Of a DNA stretch of 23,685 nt, positions 8,442 to 16,865 are shown in pieces; positions within the stretch are counted from its first letter, which is position 1; the number at the start of each line of letters is the position of its first letter. The stretch is taken from assembly GCA_041485125.1 (NCBI GenBank), contig JBGPIT010000032.1:1-23685 (forward strand). Reading direction: 5' to 3'. The notes under the pieces are model-generated. The model saw nothing but the letters and a program-made list of their open reading frames with translations, was not told where the DNA came from and did not search any database. Source of the stretch: JBGPIT01 sp041485125 (GTDB lineage Bacteria; Desulfobacterota; Binatia; UTPRO1). Position numbers and translations under genes: made by a program.

Positions 8442-11158
8442 TGGCCGAGGAAGCCCAGGCTCGGCGTCGTCACCGAGGCGAGCGAACGTTGGAACGGCTC
8501 CTTGCCGAATTGGCCCAGCCCCACCAGCGACACCAGCACGCGCACCTCGGTCTCGTTGGGGTTGATCTTGTCGGAAACGCCGACGTCGACGACCCAGCAT
8601 TCGCAGTCCGAGATCATGCGGAAGCCGTAGCGGTTCTCGAGAAAGCGCTTGCTCAGGTTGTCGTAGCGCGCCTCGTAGGCGGCGTAGAAGCGTTTGGTGA
8701 GCCGCAGCAGCATGCTGCCGTTCACCTCCTCGATGGCGCTCCGCGCGACGAAGCGGTAACCGATGCTGAAGCGGCTCCGGCCGCGCAGGATCGCGAGCGA
8801 GAAGTCGTCGCTCGGCGTGCGCGGATCGGCGACCGAGAGCCCGACGCTCGCGCCCGAGTAGCGGCCGGTGGTCAGGCCGAGGTCGGTCCGACCTTCGAAG
8901 CTTAGGAACTCGACCGGCGTCAAACGCAGGTACGCCGAGAGGTCGGAGATGCGGTCGCCGTCGTCGCGCCGCACCATGCCGGTCTGCGGATCGACCTGGT
9001 CGATGAAGTCGCCGCCCCGGTGCACGAAGTCGTAGCTTTGGAAGAGCGCGAAGCGGCCGAGCTCGCGGATCGCGCCGTCCTTGCTGCGGCTCGCCGGCCC
9101 GGGCGGAAGCTGCGGCCCCATGCTGGTCTCGTCGTACGCCGCGCCGGTGGCGAGCGCCTCGTCGAGGTCGGGGTCGCGGCTGGCGTCGGGTTCGCCGGCA
9201 CCGCCGGCACTTTCCGCCTCGCCGTCGCCGGCGGCCGCGCCGTCATGCTCGCTCGCGCCGTCCGGCGGCGCGGACGGGACGCCGTTGATCCCCGGGGCAC
9301 GAGCTTTCTCCTTCTTCGACCCCCGCCGCTTGGTCTCCTTCGGTTTCGCCCCGTGCGGCTTCATGCGGGCGAGTAGGCGGCTGGTGACGCCGTAGGTGAC
9401 GATGCTGCGCTGGTTCACCCGGTCGACGTCGTCGAAGAGCGGCAGCGCCGACTGACGCGTGGTCGTACGCGGCACGAAGAGATAGTCGACGGTCGGCTCG
9501 ATCGTGTGCTTGAGGCGCGAAATACCGAAGCGGTCGAACGGATAGACGCGCGCGAGCGACGTGCCGGTCTCGCCGCGCAGGTAGAAGACCTCGCGGGTGG
9601 CGTTGTCGTCGAGCGTCGGCAGAATGCTCGGCGGCTTGCTGCCGGGGTCGGCGGGGTTCACGTTCACCTGCGTCGGCACGCTGGTGTCGTCGAGCGTGTA
9701 GGCGGTCTCGCGGAAGCCGCCGCGCACCGAGCCGTAGGCCTGCTGCCAGCGCCACGGCAGCTCGATCTCCGGCTGCAGATCGAGGCGCTGGCCCTGGAAC
9801 CCTTTGTCGCGCTCGAAGTTCACGCCCTCGCCTTGGAAGTGCACGAGCAGGCGATCGTCGAAGAGGTGGGCGCTCGCGAAGCCGCCGACCCGCGGCGGGG
9901 TCTGGAAGTCGAAGCGGTCGGGATTGATGAAGTCCTGGTACCAGGTCGCGGTCGCCATCAGCAGGCCGCGATCGAAGAGCCGCTCGGCACCGACGCGCGA
10001 GCGCTCGAAGCGGCGCGTGCGCAGCGCCACGTCGACGCCGGGACTGAAGGTGAACACGTTGATCTCGCGCAGGAACAGGTCGTCGCTGACGCGGAACACG
10101 TCGGCGAAACCCTTGACGCCGGCGGGCAGGTGTTGGTCGTGCGTCAGTCCGAGGCTCCAGCGGTTCACGGGGATGCTTGGATCGGCGATGCGGCTGTTCA
10201 CGACGTCGTTCGAGGCGGCACCGCGGATCTGCTCGTTGAAGTACGAGCCGTGCACGACGCCGAGCGTCTCCTTGCTGAGGGCATAGCGGTACTCGCCAAG
10301 GACGCCGATACGCGCCGCGGTCTCGATGTCGAGCGAGACGGTCGCGTCCATGCTCTTGTTGATGGCGAAGTAGAACGGCTGCTCGATCTGAAAGCCGCGA
10401 CGGTTCGAGGCGCCGAAGCGCGGAAAGAGGAAGCCGCTCTGGCGCTCGCGCCGGATCGGAAAGAGGCCGTAGGGCAGGTACGCGATCGGCCGGCCGAGCA
10501 CCTCGAAGGTCGCACCCTTCACCCGCCCGTAGCCTTCGAAGTCGACCAGCACGCGCTCGCCGCGCACGCTCCAGCTCGGCTTGTTGCCCTCGCCGCACAT
10601 GCAGGTGGTGAAGCGGCCGCCCTCGACGAGGTAGCTCTGCCCGGGGAACTTCTCGAAGCGGCGGCCGGAGAGCTGGTAGTGGTTCTGCTTGAGGAAGACC
10701 GAGCCGTTGTCCATCGCGCCGGTCTCCTCGACCAGATTCAAGGTGAGCGCGTCGGCCGTGGTCGTGCCTTGCGGATCGGTGACGACGACGTTGCCCTCCG
10801 CCTCCGCGACCTGCGTGGCGCGGTTCACCCGCACCTTGTCCGCCGTGAGCGTCATCTCACCGCGCGTCACCTTGACCGCCCCCTCGGCCTCGATGACGTT
10901 GTTGCGCTGGTCGTACCTGATGCTCGCCGCGTCGACCGTCACCTCGCCGGTGCCGCTCTCCTCGCGGCTGAAGGTCGGGAACGCGGACGCGGCGGCGGCC
11001 GGCGTCGCGAGCAACGCGACCGCAGCGACGGCGACGAGCCCGCGGCACAGCCAAGCCGCGAGCGGCGGGCGCGACGCCCGTGCGTGCGCTGCGAGGACCG
11101 AGCGTTGGTCGCGCCGGCGCGACCAACGCTCGCCGCGGGAACGGAGGCCGCGCACCAC
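8438..11158 (-). CDS. lptD: LPS-assembly outer-membrane protein LptD
   Basis: This is the outer-membrane beta-barrel that, with LptE, inserts LPS into the outer leaflet. The 906-residue product has a hydrophobic signal segment (LVAVAAVALLATPAAA, residues about 41-56) and an OstA/LptA-like periplasmic domain (VTVDAASIRYD, NVIEAEGAVKVTRGEMTLTA, VAEAEGNVVVTDPQG). A long barrel domain follows (YLPYGLFPIRRERQSGFLFP onwards). Four mature cysteines, C186/C188 and C852/C854, are placed like the interdomain disulfides of the family. Residues about 599-695 are a Lys/Gly/Ala/Asp-rich low-complexity insertion. The first 38 residues before the signal segment are unusually long and Arg-rich, and codons 9-20 coincide with a perfect palindrome. 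GTG 11158 is the only canonical in-frame start found; CTG 11050 would give a normal signal peptide. It starts 3 nt after the folC stop. Confidence 0.93.
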   Translation of the reverse strand: MVRGLRSRGERWSRRRDQRSVLAAHARASRPPLAAWLCRGLVAVAAVALLATPAAAASAFPTFSREESGTGEVTVDAASIRYDQRNNVIEAEGAVKVTRGEMTLTADKVRVNRATQVAEAEGNVVVTDPQGTTTADALTLNLVEETGAMDNGSVFLKQNHYQLSGRRFEKFPGQSYLVEGGRFTTCMCGEGNKPSWSVRGERVLVDFEGYGRVKGATFEVLGRPIAYLPYGLFPIRRERQSGFLFPRFGASNRRGFQIEQPFYFAINKSMDATVSLDIETAARIGVLGEYRYALSKETLGVVHGSYFNEQIRGAASNDVVNSRIADPSIPVNRWSLGLTHDQHLPAGVKGFADVFRVSDDLFLREINVFTFSPGVDVALRTRRFERSRVGAERLFDRGLLMATATWYQDFINPDRFDFQTPPRVGGFASAHLFDDRLLVHFQGEGVNFERDKGFQGQRLDLQPEIELPWRWQQAYGSVRGGFRETAYTLDDTSVPTQVNVNPADPGSKPPSILPTLDDNATREVFYLRGETGTSLARVYPFDRFGISRLKHTIEPTVDYLFVPRTTTRQSALPLFDDVDRVNQRSIVTYGVTSRLLARMKPHGAKPKETKRRGSKKEKARAPGINGVPSAPPDGASEHDGAAAGDGEAESAGGAGEPDASRDPDLDEALATGAAYDETSMGPQLPPGPASRSKDGAIRELGRFALFQSYDFVHRGGDFIDQVDPQTGMVRRDDGDRISDLSAYLRLTPVEFLSFEGRTDLGLTTGRYSGASVGLSVADPRTPSDDFSLAILRGRSRFSIGYRFVARSAIEEVNGSMLLRLTKRFYAAYEARYDNLSKRFLENRYGFRMISDCECWVVDVGVSDKINPNETEVRVLVSLVGLGQFGKEPFQRSLASVTTPSLGFLGQ
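11099..11132. repeat. 34-bp perfect palindrome in the 5' end of lptD
   Basis: The two 17-base arms CGAGCGTTGGTCGCGCC and GGCGCGACCAACGCTCG are exact reverse complements with no spacer. As RNA this is a hairpin of about 15 bp with a minimal loop. It begins 26 nt inside the predicted lptD frame and 30 nt after the folC stop, and encodes the Arg-rich stretch GERWSRRRDQRS. No T-run follows on the minus strand. It could be a folC-lptD terminator or processing site, a protein-binding operator, or an inserted palindromic element. I did not see a second copy in the window. Confidence 0.9.
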
Positions 11159-11161
11159 CTG

Positions 11162-12493
11162 CTAGGCTCGGCCGGCGAGCGCCGCGGCGGCACGCTCGCG
11201 AGCCGCGTCGGCGGCACGGGTCGGGTCGACGATCGGCAGCACGTCGCCGATCAGGAAGAGCGAGCCGGTGACGAGCACGACGTCGCCGGGCGCGCTCGAC
11301 GCGACGAGCGCGCGGAAGGCGTCGGCGGGATCCGGAATCACCCGCGCCGGCACGCCGGCCGCGGCCGCGAGCTCGGCGGGATCGGCGCTGCGCGGCTGGC
11401 GCGGCCGGGTCACGACGACTTCACAGGCGAGGGCGTCGAGCGATTGCAGCATCCGTCTCCAGGGTTTGTCGCGCATGGCACCGAACAGGACGCGAACCGG
11501 CCGACCCGACGCGAGCGCCCGCACCTCCTCGACCACCACCTCCACACCGGGGGCGTTATGGGCGCCATCCAATAGCACGAGGGGCGCGCCGGGCACTACC
11601 TGGAGGCGGCCCGGCCAACGCACCGACGCGAGCGCCGCGCACAGCGCCGCGCCGTCGTCGAGGCCGCGGGTGAGCTCGAGGGCACGAATCGCGACCGCCG
11701 CGTTGCGATGCTGGTGGCTGCCGGCGAGCGCGAGGTCGAAGGGCCCGAGCGCGGCCTCCGCCGAGCGATACGCGAGACGACCGCGGCCGTCGGGCTCGAC
11801 CGCGAAGTCGCGACCGAGGACGTGGAGCGGACTCCCGAGCACGCCGGCACGCGCCGCGATCACCGCGAGCGCCGCGCCGCTCGCGGCGGTGACGACCGGC
11901 ACGGCCGGCTTCACGATGCCGGCCTTCTCGCCCGCGATCGTCGCCACGTCGTGGCCGAGGTACTCCTCGTGATCGAGCCCGACGTTGGTGATCACGGCGA
12001 CCTCGGGCTCGATGATGTTGGTCGCGTCGAGCCGGCCGCCGAGGCCGACCTCGAGGACCGTCGCGTCGACGCCACGCTCCTCGAATACGCACCACGCCAG
12101 CATGGTCATCATCTCGAAGCAGGTGAGCGCGGGCGCGGCGCCGAGCGTGCGACGGATGCGCGCGATGCCGGCCACGACCTCGTCCTCGCCGACCTGCGCA
12201 CCGTCGACGACGATGCGCTCGCGGAAGGACACCAGGTGCGGCGAGGTGAAGAGCCCGACGCGCCGGCCGCCGGCGGCGAGCATGGCGGCGAGCATCGCCG
12301 CCGTCGAGCCTTTGCCGTTGGTACCGCCGACGTGCCAGGTCGGGGCCGCGCGCTCGGGATGTCCGAGCGCGGCGGCGGCGGCACGCACCCGATCGATCGT
12401 TAGATCTATGCCGGAGCGCGTCTCGATGCGGTAGAGCCACGCGAGCGTGCGCTCGTAGGCACCCGGCTCCGCCGCCACGTCACTCGTGCTCAC
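11162..12493 (-). CDS. folC: Folylpolyglutamate synthase/dihydrofolate synthase
   Basis: This 443-residue Mur-ligase-family enzyme adds glutamate to dihydropteroate and to reduced folates using ATP in the cytoplasm. The P-loop GGTNGKGSTAAML lies near residue 56, followed by FTSPHLVSFRERI, the central-domain EVGLGGRLDATN, NVGLDHEEYLG, the carbamylated-lysine region GEKAGIVKP and VLLDGAHNAPG in the C-terminal domain. Length and order are standard for bacterial FolC. GTG 12493 overlaps the accD 3' end by 14 nt. A second GTG five codons on (12478) is possible, and neither has a strong SD. The accD-folC adjacency is conserved in many proteobacteria. The lptD start follows 3 nt after the stop, so the three genes are probably co-transcribed. 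Confidence 0.96.
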   Translation of the reverse strand: MSTSDVAAEPGAYERTLAWLYRIETRSGIDLTIDRVRAAAAALGHPERAAPTWHVGGTNGKGSTAAMLAAMLAAGGRRVGLFTSPHLVSFRERIVVDGAQVGEDEVVAGIARIRRTLGAAPALTCFEMMTMLAWCVFEERGVDATVLEVGLGGRLDATNIIEPEVAVITNVGLDHEEYLGHDVATIAGEKAGIVKPAVPVVTAASGAALAVIAARAGVLGSPLHVLGRDFAVEPDGRGRLAYRSAEAALGPFDLALAGSHQHRNAAVAIRALELTRGLDDGAALCAALASVRWPGRLQVVPGAPLVLLDGAHNAPGVEVVVEEVRALASGRPVRVLFGAMRDKPWRRMLQSLDALACEVVVTRPRQPRSADPAELAAAAGVPARVIPDPADAFRALVASSAPGDVVLVTGSLFLIGDVLPIVDPTRAADAARERAAAALAGRA

Positions 12494-13382
12494 GATGCCG
12501 GACCGCCGCCGGACGGACCCGTCCGCCGCCGCGCGCGGTGGGCTTGCGGGCCGCGCCCGGGGAGAGCAGCCGCAACAGCCGCGCCACCGTCGCGCGGAGC
12601 TCGCGGCGCTCGACGACGCTGTCGACCATGCCGTGCTCGAGCAGGAACTCGGCGCGCTGGAAACCCTCGGGCAGCTGCTCGTGGATGGTCTGCGCGATCA
12701 CGCGCGGCCCGGCGAAGCCGATGAGCGCGCGCGGCTCGGCGATGTTGACGTCGCCCAGCATCGCGACCGAGGCGGCGACGCCGCCCGTCGTCGGGTCGGT
12801 GAGCACCGAGATGTAGGGCACGCCCGCGGCGCGCAAGCGGCCGAGCGCCGCGCTCAGCTTCGCCATCTGCAGCAGCGAGTACATACCCTCCTGCATGCGC
12901 GCGCCGCCCGACGCCGACACGATCACCAGCGGCATGCGCTCGGCGAGCGCGTGCTCGATGAGCCGCGTGAGCTTCTCGCCGACGGTCGTCCCCATGCTGC
13001 CGCCCATGAACGGGAAGTCGAAGGCGGCGATCGCGATGTGCATGCCGTCGACGCGGCCGGTGCCGGTGACGACCGCCTCGCGGTGGCCGGTGCGCGCGGC
13101 GGCGGCCGCCAGCCGCTCCTCGTAGGAGGGCTGCTCGGGGAAGGCAAGGAGGTCGCGCGAGCCGAGCGACGCGTCGAGCTCGCTGAAGCTGTTGCGGTCG
13201 AGCAGGAGCGCCAGGCGCTGGTCGGCGCCGAGACGGAAGTGGTAGCCGCAGTGCGGGCACACGAGGAGCTGGCGCGCGAGATCGGCACGGTCGATGAGCG
13301 CGTCGCATTCCGCGCAGCGCGTCCAGGGCGCCGCGCCGGCGTCGTCATCCTGCTTCGCCACCGTGCTCCGTACGCGCGCCAT
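12480..13382 (-). CDS. accD: Acetyl-CoA carboxylase carboxyltransferase subunit beta
   Basis: AccD is the zinc-containing half of the carboxyltransferase that makes malonyl-CoA with AccA, BCCP and biotin carboxylase, the first step of fatty acid synthesis. About 300 residues. The N-terminal four-cysteine zinc ribbon is present (CAEC, then CPHC), followed by the crotonase-like core: FMGGSMGTTVGEKLTR, VSASGGARMQEGMYSLLQM, VLTDPTTGGVAASVAMLGD and GFAGPRVIAQTIHEQLPEGF. ATG 13382 overlaps trpA by 38 nt. An alternative GTG at 13361 has a better SD (GGAG, 4-nt spacer) and shortens the protein by seven residues. The C-terminal 20 or so residues are basic and low in complexity. Its place between trpA and folC matches the common trpFBA-accD-folC order. 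Confidence 0.95.
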   Translation of the reverse strand: MARVRSTVAKQDDDAGAAPWTRCAECDALIDRADLARQLLVCPHCGYHFRLGADQRLALLLDRNSFSELDASLGSRDLLAFPEQPSYEERLAAAAARTGHREAVVTGTGRVDGMHIAIAAFDFPFMGGSMGTTVGEKLTRLIEHALAERMPLVIVSASGGARMQEGMYSLLQMAKLSAALGRLRAAGVPYISVLTDPTTGGVAASVAMLGDVNIAEPRALIGFAGPRVIAQTIHEQLPEGFQRAEFLLEHGMVDSVVERRELRATVARLLRLLSPGAARKPTARGGGRVRPAAVRHREHE

Positions 13383-14262
13383 GCACCGCCTGCGCCATGC
13401 GGCCGAGGAACTCCGCGACCACGGCAACGACGTCGGCGCCGCCGTGCTCCTCGACGAGCTGCATCACCGCGCTCCCGACGACGACCGCGTCAGCGACCCG
13501 CGCCATCTCGGCGGCTTGCTCCGGCGTGCGGATGCCGAAGCCGACGCCGACCGGCAGATCGGTGTGCGCCTTCACGCGCTCGATCATCACCGCAACGTCG
13601 CGCGCGACCGGCGCCGCCGCGCCCGTCACGCCGGTGATCGAGACGTAGTAGACGAAGCCGCGCGCACGCGCGAGCACACGCGCGAGACGGGTGGCGTCGC
13701 TGGTCGGCGCGAGCAGGAAGACGAAGGCAAGGCCGGCGGCGTCGGCGGCGCCTTGCAGCTCGTCGGCCTCCTCGGGCGGCATGTCGACGCAGAGAAATCC
13801 GTCGGCGCCGCTCGCGGCCGCGTCGCGAGCGAGGCGCTCCGCGCCGTAGCGGAAGAACGGGTTGGCGTAGCCGAAGAGGATCACCGGCACGTCGGACGCG
13901 CGGCGGAACTGCGCGACGGTCTCGAGAATCCCCGGCAGCATCGTGCCCTTCGCGAGCGCGCGCTCCGCCGAACGTTGCAGCAGCGGCCCGTCCGCCATCG
14001 GATCGGAGAACGGCACGCCGAGCTCGATGAGATCGGCGCCGGCCGCGGTCGCGGCGCGCATCAGCTCGAGCGTCGTCGGCAGGTTCGGATCGCCCGCCAT
14101 GATGAACGGCACGAAGCCGGCGGCGCCGCGCGCGCGCAAGCGCGCGAAGCTCGCATCGATGCGGCTCGTTCCCGCGGGCGCGCGCAAGCCCGCAGCGCCG
14201 CCCTCGCCGGCCCCCGCTCCGAGGGGAGGAGCGTTCACGCGATCACCCGCGCGCGCCTTCAC
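13345..14262 (-). CDS. trpA: Tryptophan synthase alpha subunit
   Basis: TrpA cleaves indole-3-glycerol phosphate and channels indole to TrpB. The 305-residue TIM barrel shows FVPFIMAGDPNL (loop with catalytic context), IELGVPFSDPMADGPLLQ (catalytic Glu in ELGVPFSDP, then the flexible-loop Asp), PVILFGYANPFFRYG, GFLCVDMPPEEADEL, FVYYVSITGVTGA (loop 6) and VGVGFGIRTPEQA with VVVGSAVM (phosphate binding). The first 30 or so residues before SRIDASFARLRARG are a Gly/Ala-rich leader absent from most homologues. The start is GTG 14262, chosen for its GTGA overlap with trpB; GTG 14238 is possible, and the family core starts only near residue 32. The 3' end overlaps accD. Confidence 0.95.
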   Translation of the reverse strand: MKARAGDRVNAPPLGAGAGEGGAAGLRAPAGTSRIDASFARLRARGAAGFVPFIMAGDPNLPTTLELMRAATAAGADLIELGVPFSDPMADGPLLQRSAERALAKGTMLPGILETVAQFRRASDVPVILFGYANPFFRYGAERLARDAAASGADGFLCVDMPPEEADELQGAADAAGLAFVFLLAPTSDATRLARVLARARGFVYYVSITGVTGAAAPVARDVAVMIERVKAHTDLPVGVGFGIRTPEQAAEMARVADAVVVGSAVMQLVEEHGGADVVAVVAEFLGRMAQAVHGARTEHGGEAG

Positions 14263-15476
14263 ACGCCGGACCCGTTGCCGGCGGGCGCGTGGGCGGCGAG
14301 GTACTCGGCGACGGTCTCCATGTCCTTGTCGCCACGGCCCGACAGGTTCACCACCATCACCTGCCGGCGCGACAACGTCGGCGCCAGCCGGATCGCGCTC
14401 GCGACGGCGTGCGCGCTCTCGAGCGCCGGGATGATCCCCTCGTGCTCGGCGAGCGTCCGCAGCGCCGCGACCGCCTCGTCGTCGCCCACCGCCTCGTAGC
14501 TGACGCGGCCGCTGTCGCGCAGATAGCTGTGCTCGGGGCCGACCGCCGGATAGTCGAGACCCGCCGAGATGGAGTGCGCGATCCGCACCTGCCCCGACTC
14601 GGTTTGCAGCAAGTAGGTTTTGTTGCCGTGCAGGATGCCGACCTGGCCGCCGGTAAGCGATGCCGCGTGCTCGCCGGTCTCGACGCCGTGGCCCGCCGCC
14701 TCGACGCCGATCATCTTCACCTTGCGATCTTTGAGGAACGGGTAGAAGAGGCCCATCGCGTTGCTGCCGCCGCCGACACAGGCGACGAGATAGTCCGGGA
14801 GGCGGCCGATCGCACGACGCGCTTGGCGGCGGGTCTCGATGCCGATCACCGTCTGGAAGTCGCGCACCATCATGGGATACGGATGCGGGCCCGCGACCGA
14901 GCCGATGATGTAGAAGGTGTCGGCGACGTTGGTGATCCAGTCGCGCATCGCCTCGTTGAGCGCGTCCTTGAGCGTGCGGCTGCCGGAGTCGACCGGATGG
15001 ACCGTCGCACCGAGGAGCTTCATGCGGAAGACGTTCAGCGCCTGCCGCCGCACGTCCTCGCTCCCCATGTAGACCTCGCAGCGCAGGCCGAAGAGGGCCG
15101 ACACGGTGGCGGTCGCCACGCCGTGCTGCCCCGCGCCGGTCTCGGCGATGATGCGCGACTTGCCCATGCGACGCGCCAGCAGGATCTGCCCGAGGGTGTT
15201 GTTGATCTTGTGCGCGCCGGTGTGACAGAGGTCCTCGCGCTTCAAGTAGATCTGCGCACCGCCGAGCGCGCGCGAGAGTCGCGTCGCGTGGTAGAGGAGC
15301 GTCGGCCGCCCGGCGTAGTCGGTCTGCAGCGCGCGCAGCTCGCGGCGGAAACGCGTGTCCTTCTTGAAGTGCGCGTACGCCTTCTCGAGCTCGAGCAGCG
15401 CCGGCATCAGCGTCTCGCTCACGTAGCGGCCGCCGTAGGGGCCGAAGTGACCGGCGGAATCAGGCAGCCTTGGCAT
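14259..15476 (-). CDS. trpB: Tryptophan synthase beta subunit
   Basis: TrpB is the PLP enzyme that condenses indole with serine to form tryptophan. The 405-residue protein begins GHFGPYGGRYVSETLMPAL and carries YLKREDLCHTGAHKINN, with the PLP-binding Lys in HKINN near residue 90. Next come AETGAGQHGVATATV (catalytic Glu), VYMGSEDVRRQALNVFRM, the phosphate-binding VACVGGGSNAMG, and VNLSGRGDKD near the C-terminus. This is the TrpB1 type that pairs with TrpA; the alpha gene follows directly through a GTGA overlap. Start ATG 15476 lies inside the 3' end of trpF (17-nt overlap), with GGAG 11 nt upstream. Confidence 0.98.
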   Translation of the reverse strand: MPRLPDSAGHFGPYGGRYVSETLMPALLELEKAYAHFKKDTRFRRELRALQTDYAGRPTLLYHATRLSRALGGAQIYLKREDLCHTGAHKINNTLGQILLARRMGKSRIIAETGAGQHGVATATVSALFGLRCEVYMGSEDVRRQALNVFRMKLLGATVHPVDSGSRTLKDALNEAMRDWITNVADTFYIIGSVAGPHPYPMMVRDFQTVIGIETRRQARRAIGRLPDYLVACVGGGSNAMGLFYPFLKDRKVKMIGVEAAGHGVETGEHAASLTGGQVGILHGNKTYLLQTESGQVRIAHSISAGLDYPAVGPEHSYLRDSGRVSYEAVGDDEAVAALRTLAEHEGIIPALESAHAVASAIRLAPTLSRRQVMVVNLSGRGDKDMETVAEYLAAHAPAGNGSGV

Positions 15477-16095
15477 TGGCGACGAAGCTCCGCAGCTTGT
15501 GATGGTCTTTCCGTCCCGGCTCGAGCTCGACGCCGGAACAGACGTCGACGCCGAGCGGGCGGACGCAGCGCACGACCTCGACGACGCTCTCGGCGCAGAG
15601 ACCGCCGGCGATGAAGAGGCGCCGCGCCAGCGCCGCGTCGACGGGCTCGACCGACAAGGCGCGGCCGGTGCCGCCGTGCAGCAACGAATCGGCGGTGTCG
15701 GCGAGCACCCAGCCGTCCGAGTACGGCGCTGCCGCGCTCGCCAGATCCGCCAGCCGCGAGATCTTCAAGGCCTTGATCGCAGGCACGACGAAGGCGCGGC
15801 AGAACTCGGGCGGCTCGGCGCCGTGGAGCTGCAGCAGCTTGATGCCGGCGAGCGCGATCGCCTCGGCGACGGTCTCGGCGTCGGCGTCGACGAAGATGCC
15901 GACCGCCAGCACGTGACGCGGCAGGGTGCGGACGATCGGCCGCGCGTCGGCGGGCGTGATGTAGCGCGGGCTCGCCGGATAGAAGTTGAAGCCGAGGAGG
16001 TCGGCGCCGGCCTCGATCGCCGCCTGCGCGTCCTCCTGGCGGGTGATGCCGCACACCTTGACGCACAACGGCCGCCGACGCGTCGCGTCCGTCAC
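15460..16095 (-). CDS. trpF: Phosphoribosylanthranilate isomerase
   Basis: TrpF performs the Amadori rearrangement of N-(5'-phosphoribosyl)anthranilate to CdRP. The 211-residue barrel has the catalytic Cys in VKVCGITRQEDA, then GFNFYPASPRYI, LLQLHGAEPPEF, the catalytic Asp in VLADT, the phosphate loop HGGTGRAL, FIAGGL and the C-terminal GVDVCSGVELEPGRKDHHKL. All key residues are present. The segment after AGGL reads CAES instead of the more usual NPEN. I chose GTG 16095: it gives a GTGA overlap with trpC and has GGGAG 8 nt upstream. The open frame extends further upstream only as a shadow of trpC. Confidence 0.96.
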   Translation of the reverse strand: MTDATRRRPLCVKVCGITRQEDAQAAIEAGADLLGFNFYPASPRYITPADARPIVRTLPRHVLAVGIFVDADAETVAEAIALAGIKLLQLHGAEPPEFCRAFVVPAIKALKISRLADLASAAAPYSDGWVLADTADSLLHGGTGRALSVEPVDAALARRLFIAGGLCAESVVEVVRCVRPLGVDVCSGVELEPGRKDHHKLRSFVANAKAA

Positions 16096-16865
16096 GCCAG
16101 GAACTCCCGCAGCCGCGCGCCCGGGTCGGGTGCCGACATGAAGCTCTCGCCGATGAGGAACGCGCGCACGCCAGAGGCCTCGAAGGCCGAGAGATCCGCG
16201 GGCGACTTGAGGCCGCTCTCGATCACGACGGTGCGGTCCGGCGGCACCAACCGCAAGAGCGTGAGGCCGGTCTCGAGCGTGGTCTCGAAGGTGTCGAGGT
16301 CGCGGTTGTTGATGCCGATCACCGTCGCGTCGGAGCGCAGCGCGCGCTCGAGCTGCTCGCGTGTGTGCACCTCGACCAGCGCCGTCATGCCGAGCTCGCG
16401 TCCGAGCGCGACCAGCTCGCGCAAGATCTCGAGCCGGAGCACGGCGGCGATCAGGAGGAACGCGTCCGCGCCCGCCGCGCGGGCCTCGTAGACGTGGTAC
16501 GGCTCGAAGAGGAAATCCTTCCGCAGCACCGGAATCGCGACCCGCTGGCGCACGGCGGTCAGGTGGTCGAGGCTGCCCTCGAAGAAGCGCTCGTCGGTGA
16601 GGACCGAGATCGCCGCCGCGCCCGCGTGCTCGTACCCCGCCGCAATCTCGACCGGCGCGAAGTCCTCGCGGATCCGCCCGCGCGACGGCGAGGCGCGTTT
16701 CACCTCGGCGACGATCCGCCGGCCGGGCGCCGCGAGCGCCGCGGCGAAGTCGCGACGCGGCGCATCCCAAAGCGCGCCCGTCGCGAGCTCGCGGAGCGGA
16801 CGCGCCCGGCGGCGCTCGTCGAGCTCGCGAACCTTGTGATCGAGGATCTCCTGCAGGCGGCTCAC
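16092..16865 (-). CDS. trpC: Indole-3-glycerol phosphate synthase
   Basis: TrpC closes the indole ring of CdRP with loss of CO2 and water. The 257-residue TIM barrel shows IVAEVKRASPSRGRIRED (catalytic Glu and Lys), ISVLTDERFFEGSLDHL, PVLRKDFLFEPYHVYEA (catalytic Lys in RKDF), ALVEVHTREQL (catalytic Glu), GINNRDLDTFET, VIESGLKSPADL and FLIGESFM. It is a stand-alone enzyme, not fused to TrpF as in E. coli. The start GTG 16865 is inside a GTGA overlap with trpD. The protein size is standard. Confidence 0.97.
   Translation of the reverse strand: MSRLQEILDHKVRELDERRRARPLRELATGALWDAPRRDFAAALAAPGRRIVAEVKRASPSRGRIREDFAPVEIAAGYEHAGAAAISVLTDERFFEGSLDHLTAVRQRVAIPVLRKDFLFEPYHVYEARAAGADAFLLIAAVLRLEILRELVALGRELGMTALVEVHTREQLERALRSDATVIGINNRDLDTFETTLETGLTLLRLVPPDRTVVIESGLKSPADLSAFEASGVRAFLIGESFMSAPDPGARLREFLA

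Noticed and set aside
9506..11575. Very long plus-strand open frame (about 689 codons) opposite lptD and folC, and similar long plus-strand frames elsewhere (for example 1941-3707, 3784-5727, 20799-22550).
   Set aside because: These run antisense to clearly recognised genes, show Arg/Ala/Val/Asp/Glu-rich composition typical of the reverse frame of GC-rich codons, and contain no recognisable domains.
14110..14200. CG-repeat inverted sequences in the 5' end of trpA (GCGCGC runs).
   Set aside because: Low-complexity GC alternation in an Ala/Arg-rich leader; short arms likely arise by composition.
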